A stretch of 5,092 nt of DNA, taken from assembly GCA_026982235.1 (NCBI GenBank), contig JALSHM010000422.1, positions 1-5,092 of the forward strand. Direction: 5' to 3'. Source of the DNA: Robiginitomaculum sp. Its GTDB lineage: Bacteria > Pseudomonadota > Alphaproteobacteria > Caulobacterales > Maricaulaceae. Positions 1 to 5,092 of this stretch are shown one piece after another (position 1 is the first letter of the stretch; the number at the start of each line of letters is the position of its first letter). The notes beneath the pieces are model-generated. The model was not told where the DNA came from. It searched no databases and saw only the letters and a program-made list of their open reading frames with translations. Made by a program: the position numbers and the translations under genes.

Positions 1-1080
1 GCCCAATATCTATACTCCAAAGACAAGCATGGGTTCCGTTGGGAAAACTTGGCGCAAACCGAATTGGCCGCTGCGCAGCCACAAGGCATTGCACCTGATG
101 GCCGACCAATTTATGCGGATTTAAGTGCGCTCAATATTCGTGACGCCATACAGTTGACCAATTCAAAAGGCGGAAGCGGAAATATTTTCTCTGTCGGTTT
201 GTCTAAAGATTATGACTTCGGCGGGAGTTTCGATGTCAACTATACCTATTCCGATGTCGAAAGCGTCACACCGGGTACTTCAAGCCGGGGTATATCAAGT
301 TTGCGGGCAGCCATCACAAGTGACCGAAATGATCCTGAGACAGGCATTTCACCTTTTAACACCAAACATAAATTTGGTATTTATTTGGCTTATAAAAAAG
401 AATTTTGGGAAAACTTGGAAACACGCTTCAATGTGTTTGGCACTATCTCTTCTGGTGAACCATATAGTTACACATTCAATGTAAGTAGCAATAATTCTTT
501 ATTTGGTAGATCAAGTTCCGGCAGTCCGCGCGACAACGACCTCTTATATGTGCCAACTGTCAGCGGAAACGCCTTTAACGATTCCAGTGTTGTATTTGCC
601 TCTGGTTTTGACCAGCAAGGTTTCATCGACTTTATCAAGAAAAATGGTATTGACACGGGCAAAATTGCCGACCGTAACAAGAATGATAGTTCTTGGAACC
701 AATTATGGAATTTACGGGTTTCCCAAGATTTGCCCATTTCCAGCTTTGGTATTGATGCGTTTGAAAACAATAAATTGCAAGTCTATATGGATATCTTTAA
801 TTTCACAAACCTGCTTAATAGTAATTGGGGTACGCGCAGACGTGGATCCAGTTTTGATACTATCCGTGTCGTCAGTGCTGACTTGGTCTCGGTTGCCGAT
901 GTTGCTGCCAATGGTGTTGATGGGGCTACGGCTCTGACAGGTGATGCACCGCGTACAAATTGTACAACGCAATCATCTTGTGTTTACCGTTATAATAGCT
1001 TCAGACCGGATGGCCTTGGCTTCGACGATTTGAATGCCAGCCTATACAAAGTAAAATTTGGTATTCGCTATCAGTGGTAA
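1..1080 (+). CDS. TonB-dependent receptor, Oar-like, C-terminal part (5' end outside window)
   Basis: The reading frame is open from base 1 to the TAA at 1078-1080, giving 359 residues with no initiation region, so this is the C-terminal part of a larger gene. The protein has the alternating aromatic/polar pattern of outer-membrane beta strands. Examples are the segments around YTYSDVES, FGIYLAYKKEFW, ETRFNVFGTISSGEPYSYTF, LRVSQDLP and LQVYMDIFNFTNLLN. It ends in KFGIRYQW, a final strand with a terminal aromatic residue as needed for Bam-dependent assembly. The FNFTNLLN segment followed by a long loop and the last strand is typical of TonB-dependent receptors, and the overall style resembles the Oar group. 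It would sit in the outer membrane and take up a ligand using TonB energy. The ligand cannot be told, because plug and TonB box are outside the window. The last extracellular loop carries two cysteines (codons 321 and 327). The TTG at 49 is internal, not the start. It is convergent with the phosphatase gene. Family call fairly sure, Oar assignment less so. Confidence 0.85.
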   Translation, partial: AQYLYSKDKHGFRWENLAQTELAAAQPQGIAPDGRPIYADLSALNIRDAIQLTNSKGGSGNIFSVGLSKDYDFGGSFDVNYTYSDVESVTPGTSSRGISSLRAAITSDRNDPETGISPFNTKHKFGIYLAYKKEFWENLETRFNVFGTISSGEPYSYTFNVSSNNSLFGRSSSGSPRDNDLLYVPTVSGNAFNDSSVVFASGFDQQGFIDFIKKNGIDTGKIADRNKNDSSWNQLWNLRVSQDLPISSFGIDAFENNKLQVYMDIFNFTNLLNSNWGTRRRGSSFDTIRVVSADLVSVADVAANGVDGATALTGDAPRTNCTTQSSCVYRYNSFRPDGLGFDDLNASLYKVKFGIRYQW

Positions 1081-1106
1081 GACTAAACTTAAAATTATAA
1101 ATAATA

Positions 1107-1136
1107 AAAAAAGGCGGGGTTTTCCTCGCCTTTTTT
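1107..1136. terminator. Rho-independent terminator, probably bidirectional, after the receptor gene
   Basis: Two 13-base arms (1107-1119 and 1124-1136) pair around a TTTT loop, with seven G-C or C-G pairs and G-T positions next to the loop, then six A-T pairs. The arm ends give TTTTTT on the plus strand (1131-1136) and seven T on the minus strand (complement of 1106-1112). It lies 27 bases after the receptor stop codon. The structure reads as a terminator in both directions, which suits the convergent phosphatase gene on the other side. Confidence 0.9.
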
Positions 1137-1158
1137 ATTGCCTGAATTTTGGAAACAA

Positions 1159-1193
1159 AAAGAAGCGTGGTGAGATTTGACCTGCGCTTTTTT
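1159..1193. terminator. Possible second terminator hairpin between the convergent genes
   Basis: Bases 1159-1167 can pair with 1185-1193 (AAAAGAAGCG-like arm against CGCTTTTTT, one G-T pair). A short inner GGT/ACC pairing (1169-1171 with 1180-1182) can close the loop. Six T (1188-1193) follow the GC core on the plus strand. On the minus strand the core is followed by CTTCTTTTTG. It lies 23 bases past the phosphatase stop, so it may be that gene's first terminator. The GC core is short and the loop long, so this is weaker than the hairpin at 1107-1136. Confidence 0.45.
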
Positions 1194-1215
1194 GTGCTTG
1201 ATGATTAAGAAAAAT

Positions 1216-2676
1216 TTATTGCTCGATCCCGACGGCATCTCTCATAATCCCGAATATTTCGGCCTGGTCGATTGTGCCTTTTACGGTGTCTGCACCAGGG
1301 CCTTTGGCAAATAGAGCTACATCCTCGCCGCCGTGGGTTTCGGAGGCACGTCTTATGGCGGATTGTTGTTTATAGTCTTTGTCTTGCACCATATTCGGAG
1401 TTTGCTCTATATCGTCACGGACGTGGGAGCCATTATGATAGCCAAGCGTAGTATAAGGTAATTTGTCTCCAGCTAGGCTTGGTTTGCCATCTTTGCTCCC
1501 TGGCGGAACCACCAATCCCAGAATTGGGTTTCCTGCTTTTGGATACCCGGCAATCGTAAACACATGACTATGGTCGGCTGTGACCAGAATAAGCGTATCG
1601 CTGTCATTGGTCAATTCATCGGCGGCGGCTACAGCGCGGGCTAATTCTTGTGTTTCACTCAGAGCGCGGTAAGCATTAGAGGCGTGATGCGCATGGTCAA
1701 TACGCCCACTCTCGACCATCAAGAAATAACCCGTGTCTCGTGCCGCTAGGTTCTGGATAGCAAAACGGGTCATTTCGGTGAGAGAAGGCTGTTCGCTATC
1801 GTCGCGGTCAGTTTCATAATCCATATGGCTGACATCAAAAAGGCCGAGGACTTTCTTATCACTATTTGCATTGATTGCTCTAAGGTCTGTAACATTATCA
1901 ACATAAGTATGCGCAGGACTTTTTTGGCTCCACTCAGCGGTCAAGTTTTTACCGTCCTCGCGCCGCCCGCCTTCATCTTTACCCAGAAATGCGCCATAAC
2001 CGCCGCCGAGCGCTATTTCCAAACCACTCTCCCCATTTTGGTTTATGTTGCCGTAAGCAACTAATTGGGAAGCCAAGTCGATACAGCCGCTATCCTTACC
2101 AACTTTACTAATACTGGCATCGCTCTCCCAGCCTCTGCTTTGGGCGTGGCCGTAAACAGCAGCAGGGGTAGCGTGGGTCAAGCGAGCAGTGGATACGATC
2201 CCAGTCGACATGCCAGCCCGTTCAGCCAAGTCTGCAAACAAGGTTGGCGGTACGGCGGCGCTATCGGCGCAGCCCGCAAACAAACCATCTGGGCGCACAT
2301 TTATTTTACCAATTTGGGTTTTAAGCCCGGTATTCATGGCGCTGGCTGTGCCCGCACTATCGGCGACTTGGGCATCAAGATTATAGGTTTTGACCAGTGC
2401 TAGATTAGGAAATTCTTCAAAGGGTAATTTATTGCCCTCCCCGCTCATGCCTTTGCTTTGCCCGTCAAAAATCCGCGCCGCCGTAATGGTGGAAATCCCC
2501 ATCCCATCGCCAATAAACAAGATGACATTCTTAGCTTTGGCTTGCTTATCAGGTGCGGATTTGGTCATCTCAGCAGCCTGATCCTTATTTTGGTGGGCTT
2601 TGGTTTGAAGCTGGCAAGATGCGAGCGCCAACGCACTTACGGCTGTTAGCAAAAATAATTTGGAAAAAGATTTCAT
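1216..2676 (-). CDS. Alkaline phosphatase, lipoprotein, vertebrate-like subtype
   Basis: This complete 486-residue protein hydrolyses phosphomonoesters to inorganic phosphate at the cell envelope. Residues 1-21 are a lipoprotein signal: K2 and K6, a hydrophobic run, then lipobox LASC with C21 as the lipidated residue. Q22 follows rather than Asp, so outer-membrane sorting is expected. The mature chain shows the alkaline phosphatase motifs in order: IGDGMG with metal ligand D57; ADSAGTASAMNTG with nucleophile S107; THATPAAVYGH with H168; R181 in SRGWESD, the likely phosphate-binding Arg; VESGRIDHAHH with E322, D327 and H331; TADHSH with D368 and H369; SETHGGED with H448. All six usual zinc/magnesium ligand positions look filled. 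The motif wording (AQVADSAGT, GRIDHAHH, ETHGGEDVALFAKGP) is closer to animal tissue-nonspecific enzymes than to E. coli PhoA. C136 and C198 may form the disulfide conserved in those enzymes. The start is supported by the signal peptide and an AAGGA sequence upstream. The gene follows the 692-residue membrane-protein gene after 78 bases on the same strand. Confidence 0.95.
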   Translation of the reverse strand: MKSFSKLFLLTAVSALALASCQLQTKAHQNKDQAAEMTKSAPDKQAKAKNVILFIGDGMGISTITAARIFDGQSKGMSGEGNKLPFEEFPNLALVKTYNLDAQVADSAGTASAMNTGLKTQIGKINVRPDGLFAGCADSAAVPPTLFADLAERAGMSTGIVSTARLTHATPAAVYGHAQSRGWESDASISKVGKDSGCIDLASQLVAYGNINQNGESGLEIALGGGYGAFLGKDEGGRREDGKNLTAEWSQKSPAHTYVDNVTDLRAINANSDKKVLGLFDVSHMDYETDRDDSEQPSLTEMTRFAIQNLAARDTGYFLMVESGRIDHAHHASNAYRALSETQELARAVAAADELTNDSDTLILVTADHSHVFTIAGYPKAGNPILGLVVPPGSKDGKPSLAGDKLPYTTLGYHNGSHVRDDIEQTPNMVQDKDYKQQSAIRRASETHGGEDVALFAKGPGADTVKGTIDQAEIFGIMRDAVGIEQ

Positions 2677-2681
2677 GGCGG

Positions 2682-2689
2682 TTCCTTTT
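2682..2689 (-). promoter_or_regulatory. Ribosome binding site of the phosphatase gene
   Basis: On the minus strand the bases read AAAAGGAA, followed by a seven-base spacer (CCGCC plus flanking bases) to the ATG at 2676-2674. This fixes the phosphatase start at the codon that also begins a proper lipoprotein signal peptide. Confidence 0.7.
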
Positions 2690-2708
2690 GGATGTTTGGC
2701 ATTATCTA

Positions 2709-2738
2709 TTCATAGAAGATTTAATGACATAATGTCAC
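2709..2738 (-). promoter_or_regulatory. Possible sigma-70-type promoter for the phosphatase gene
   Basis: On the minus strand GTGACA (2738-2733, five of six matches to TTGACA) is followed after 18 bases by TATGAA (2714-2709, four of six matches to TATAAT). This would start transcription about 25 bases before the ATG. The match is moderate and the region is AT-rich, so chance similarity is possible. I see no direct-repeat Pho box of the CTGTCAT-N4-CTGTCAT kind. Confidence 0.3.
2725..2737. promoter_or_regulatory. Perfect 13-bp palindrome, candidate operator
   Basis: TGACAT-A-ATGTCA is a perfect inverted repeat around base 2731. Its right part overlaps the candidate -35 box of the phosphatase promoter, the place where a dimeric regulator would block or assist polymerase. 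The half-site TGTCAT resembles one half of a Pho box, but here the halves are inverted and one base apart rather than direct repeats. No known regulator can be named. It has no T tract and is too small to be a convincing terminator for the upstream gene. Confidence 0.35.
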
Positions 2739-2754
2739 CAAAAATTTGTGCGAC

Positions 2755-4833
2755 CTATCGCCCCTCAAATCGCCAAGCCCCCAACAGCGACGCCAATATC
2801 AGTAGGAAATAAATCCATGTGGGCGCGAACGGGCTACGGCGCGATGCGGTGACATTGTATTTTCCATTATCAATAAGACCAGCAAACATATCGCCGCTAG
2901 TTTTTTTGCCGACATCCACTTTGCGCAAGGCGGGCACTTTCCCATCATTTCCTGCCCAAAATGTACCGCCACCGCTGGCAGTGACGAGCGGCTCTAAAAT
3001 ATCTGCTGTGGCAATTACATGCTTAAACTCAGTCGGGTTAAGCGCACCTGCCGCAGCAATTGTGGAAAGATCACCCGTACTCACTCGGTACGCCCCCAAG
3101 CTTTCTGCCTTAAGACTACCCGTAAAATGCCCCGGATCAACCCGGCGCAGGTTCAGAGTTTTACTTTCCCCCGCTGGGAGCAAGACCTGCACGGACTGTT
3201 GCTTGTCGTCCAACGTCCAATGTTCAATTTGCAAAACGCCGTTTTCGACCCGAGCCTGTAAGCGATCGGCCTCCAGATCAGGCTCACCCATGAGCCAATG
3301 CGCCAAACGCCTAAACATTTCGTTATACGGCCCACCGCCGTCATGTCCCTTGGACCATAACCAAGCCTGATCAGACAACACAAGCGCAACCCGACCTTTC
3401 TCAACCTTGTCGACCACCAATAAGGGCTTGCCATCATCATTGACCATGAGGGCATCGCCCTTGATGACTTCTGCATCTAATGAGCGATACCAACGCCCCC
3501 ACCGCGCCGCAATATCGCCTTTGAAAACAGACGTGATGGGATGGCGCTTGCCTTTATCATTAAGTTTCGGGCGAAACGCATTTTCATCCACTTCACCCGT
3601 GGGTCTTGCGGGTAAGACGGCGATGAGCGGTGACCGTGCCAAACTGTCTTCAGTAGAAAATGCAGGCCCCGCCGCGACTAGCAGAGCGCCGCCACTCTCT
3701 ACATATTTGGCGACATTAGAAATATAATAAGGGCTAAGCATAGGACGGCTACGACCGCGCCCTGACATTGTGCGGCGTTTGAATTGATCGAAAATAATCA
3801 AATCAAATTCGTCCAATTTCTCCTCGAACAATTCGCGCACAGGAAACTGGATAAGTGATAATTCACGCGCTGGCGCATGGGTGCTCTTAACGCCCGGAGT
3901 GGTCAAAATAGTAAACTGGATAAGGTCAACTGACGGGTCGGATTTCAAAAGATTTCGCCAAGCCCGCCCGCCCATATGCGGCTCGCCCGTGACCAGTAAA
4001 ACCCTGAGGCGGTCGCGCACACCGGATATTTCTGCCACGAGGATATTATTCAGCGCCGTCAATTCATCCACTGCCGTGGCCGCACGAATTTCTACGGTAT
4101 TGATACCGCGCTTTTCGATCTCCAGCGGGATCGAGATTTTATCGCCAACAATCGCACCAAACCGCGATTGTACAACACCGTTTAGGCGAATTTCCAGCAT
4201 CACCCGTTCGCCCGCATGGCCTGGGTCTTCGATCCTAATTTCAAACCGCGCCGTTTCACCGACCATGCCGTATTTGGGCGTAATAACCGCATCAAGCCTA
4301 CGGTCACGAGCGTCTTTATCGCCAATGATGAGACTGTGAAACGGCACACCAGAGGGTAATAACCCAGCGGGCGCCTCTGGCAGGTCATGTATCTGCCCGT
4401 CCGTGATGGCAAAGACAGCTGCAATACGATCCGCAGGCAGTTGCGAGAGACCGTCAATAAGAGCTTGGGTCAAGCGCGTACCCTCTTGGGCCGATGGTAT
4501 ATCAATTTCGACAACTTCTATATTGCCAAGCGCCGTTAGCCCATCATTTAAGTGTGTTCGCACAGCTTCGGCAGAAGTTTCGCGTTTGGCAAAGCCCATG
4601 CTTTCACTCTTATCGGTCAAGACCAAAGCAATGTCCGGCAGTGGTGTACGTTGCTCCAATAATTTTTGTGGATTTAACAAGGCACCGCACAGAAGAAACG
4701 CCGCCACCGCGCGCAAGACAAAGCTTTTAAGGCCGCGCCATTGCCCAACCGTCGCGGCTATGAGTATGAAGACTGCGAGACTAATGATAACCCAAATAGG
4801 CAGTACGGGATCAAAGACGACAGAAGTATTCAT
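2755..4833 (-). CDS. Membrane-anchored protein with VWA-like and glutamine-amidotransferase-like domains (MoxR/DUF4159 operon)
   Basis: Complete 692-residue protein. Residues about 12-30 and 36-54 are two membrane helices, and 672-688 a third near the C-terminus, so the large middle part lies on one side of the membrane, most likely the periplasm. Residues about 67-185 look like a von Willebrand A domain: D74-K-S76-E-S78 matches the MIDAS DxSxS motif, T119 or T122 could be the middle ligand, and D145 lies in ITDGQ. Residues about 185-270 look like a beta-sandwich spacer. Residues about 276-420 start with RLRVLLVTGEPH and contain FDLIIFDQF and YVESGGALLVAAGPAFS, the fold of amidotransferase-like domains of the COG5426 kind. 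C49, inside a membrane helix, is the only cysteine, so there is no thiol nucleophile and glutaminase activity is not expected. The start codon overlaps the upstream stop (TAATG). Function is unknown; by family context it acts with a MoxR AAA+ ATPase and DUF58 protein, like the Bat proteins. Confidence 0.8.
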   Translation of the reverse strand: MNTSVVFDPVLPIWVIISLAVFILIAATVGQWRGLKSFVLRAVAAFLLCGALLNPQKLLEQRTPLPDIALVLTDKSESMGFAKRETSAEAVRTHLNDGLTALGNIEVVEIDIPSAQEGTRLTQALIDGLSQLPADRIAAVFAITDGQIHDLPEAPAGLLPSGVPFHSLIIGDKDARDRRLDAVITPKYGMVGETARFEIRIEDPGHAGERVMLEIRLNGVVQSRFGAIVGDKISIPLEIEKRGINTVEIRAATAVDELTALNNILVAEISGVRDRLRVLLVTGEPHMGGRAWRNLLKSDPSVDLIQFTILTTPGVKSTHAPARELSLIQFPVRELFEEKLDEFDLIIFDQFKRRTMSGRGRSRPMLSPYYISNVAKYVESGGALLVAAGPAFSTEDSLARSPLIAVLPARPTGEVDENAFRPKLNDKGKRHPITSVFKGDIAARWGRWYRSLDAEVIKGDALMVNDDGKPLLVVDKVEKGRVALVLSDQAWLWSKGHDGGGPYNEMFRRLAHWLMGEPDLEADRLQARVENGVLQIEHWTLDDKQQSVQVLLPAGESKTLNLRRVDPGHFTGSLKAESLGAYRVSTGDLSTIAAAGALNPTEFKHVIATADILEPLVTASGGGTFWAGNDGKVPALRKVDVGKKTSGDMFAGLIDNGKYNVTASRRSPFAPTWIYFLLILASLLGAWRFEGR

Positions 4834-5092
4834 TATTTACCCTCCTCTGTCTCTGGCTCCAACAACGGGCCAAAATCTTGCTCGGGGTCTTCGGGTGCGA
4901 TAGCCCCATTTAAGCCTTCGCCGAGCCGTTCAATAATTTTGGCGGCGTGAACCTGGTCACCTTTATAATTTCCAGACAAAGCATACATGGCTAGATTTAT
5001 GCCAAAGCGCGTAGCCATTTCCCGTTGGCGCGGAATTTCATTTTCTATGACACTGATTGCGCGGCCTTTATCGTCCTTAGCCCAGGCGGCGG
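4833..5092 (-). CDS. DUF4159 family membrane protein, C-terminal end (5' part outside window)
   Basis: The frame is open from the window edge at 5092 to the TAA at 4835-4833, giving 86 residues of a longer gene. The fragment includes RQREMATRFGINLAMYALSG followed by NYKGDQVHAAKIIERLG, which I recognise as the characteristic C-terminus of DUF4159 proteins (commonly REMA.R.G.N..MY.LTGNYKADQVH). Full-length alphaproteobacterial members are large, with N-terminal membrane helices of the BatA type, but that part is not visible. After ERLG, where many relatives end, this one carries a further acidic tail of about 28 residues rich in Asp, Glu and Pro. The internal ATG at 5018 is not the start, because the conserved motif begins upstream of it. 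The stop overlaps the next start by one base, so the two products are probably made together and may form a complex. Function is unknown. Confidence 0.8.
   Translation of the reverse strand, partial: AAWAKDDKGRAISVIENEIPRQREMATRFGINLAMYALSGNYKGDQVHAAKIIERLGEGLNGAIAPEDPEQDFGPLLEPETEEGK
4841..4846 (-). promoter_or_regulatory. Strong Shine-Dalgarno sequence inside the end of the DUF4159 gene
   Basis: On the minus strand a full AGGAGG is followed by a seven-base spacer and the ATG at 4833-4831. It lies within the last codons of the upstream gene, whose TAA shares one base with this ATG. This decides the start of the 692-residue protein and indicates translational coupling with independent ribosome loading. 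Confidence 0.8.

Noticed and set aside
49..51. TTG as a possible start of the receptor-like gene
   Set aside because: The same frame is open back to base 1 and already codes for beta-strand-like sequence, there is no signal peptide after the TTG, and the protein would lack the plug and most of the barrel.
2065..2403. Plus-strand open frame of 112 codons within the phosphatase gene
   Set aside because: It is antisense to the region coding for the phosphatase active site, whose motifs fully explain the sequence.
2720..2740. Pho box for PhoB
   Set aside because: Only one half-site-like TGTCAT is present on each strand. The positions four bases further on do not match CTGTCAT, so the direct repeat is missing.
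2819..3370. Plus-strand open frame of 183 codons opposite the 692-residue gene
   Set aside because: It lies fully antisense to a gene with clear domains, has no recognisable protein features, and is rich in Ser, Arg and Pro as expected for a shadow frame.
4403..4903. Plus-strand open frame of 166 codons across the DUF4159/692-residue junction
   Set aside because: It is antisense to two supported genes, with biased composition and no recognisable motif or signal peptide.
5016..5018. ATG as the start of a 61-residue protein
   Set aside because: The conserved DUF4159 motif RQREMATRFG spans this Met, and the frame stays open to the window edge, so it is internal to a longer gene.
1..5092. CRISPR array, insertion sequence, tRNA or other mobile-element signs
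   Set aside because: No repeated spacers, terminal inverted repeats, transposase or integrase coding, or tRNA-like cloverleaf was seen. Nearly all of the window is covered by conserved chromosomal-type genes.

Overview
The window looks like ordinary chromosome from a Gram-negative alphaproteobacterium, most likely of the Hyphomonadaceae / Maricaulales / Caulobacterales kind. This is inferred from three protein families: an Oar-like TonB-dependent receptor, a lipoprotein alkaline phosphatase, and a DUF4159 / amidotransferase-like membrane gene pair typical of alphaproteobacterial MoxR operons. Base composition is moderate and uneven. The receptor gene is AT-rich in places (bases 361-420 are about 25% GC), while parts of the membrane-protein gene are GC-rich (bases 3961-4020 are about 70% GC). 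These two stretches are extremes, not averages.

Layout from left to right. Bases 1-1080 (+) hold the last 359 codons of a TonB-dependent outer-membrane receptor whose start lies outside the window. Bases 1081-1215 are the gap between two convergent genes and contain two hairpins with flanking A/T tracts, which could terminate transcription from both sides. Bases 1216-2676 (-) encode a complete alkaline phosphatase with a lipoprotein signal and all expected metal and catalytic residues. Bases 2677-2754 are its short upstream region, with a Shine-Dalgarno sequence, a possible promoter and a perfect 13-bp palindrome. Bases 2755-4833 (-) encode a 692-residue membrane-anchored protein with a von Willebrand A-like domain followed by a glutamine-amidotransferase-like domain that has no cysteine nucleophile. 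Bases 4833-5092 (-) hold the C-terminus of a DUF4159 protein, whose stop codon overlaps the start of the 692-residue gene (TAATG).

The DUF4159 gene and the 692-residue gene are translationally coupled. By family knowledge they are the distal part of a MoxR / DUF58 / DUF4159 / amidotransferase-like operon, whose proximal genes would lie beyond base 5092. The phosphatase follows in the same direction after 78 bases with no evident terminator, so it could be partly read through from that operon as well as from its own promoter. It would release inorganic phosphate from phosphomonoesters at the cell envelope. The receptor would import an unknown ligand across the outer membrane, and nothing seen here ties it to phosphate.

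I see no mobile element, CRISPR array, RNA gene or convincing novel system. The points most worth a second look are the amidotransferase-like protein with a complete-looking MIDAS but no catalytic cysteine, the outer-membrane lipoprotein form of a vertebrate-type alkaline phosphatase, and the palindrome at its promoter.
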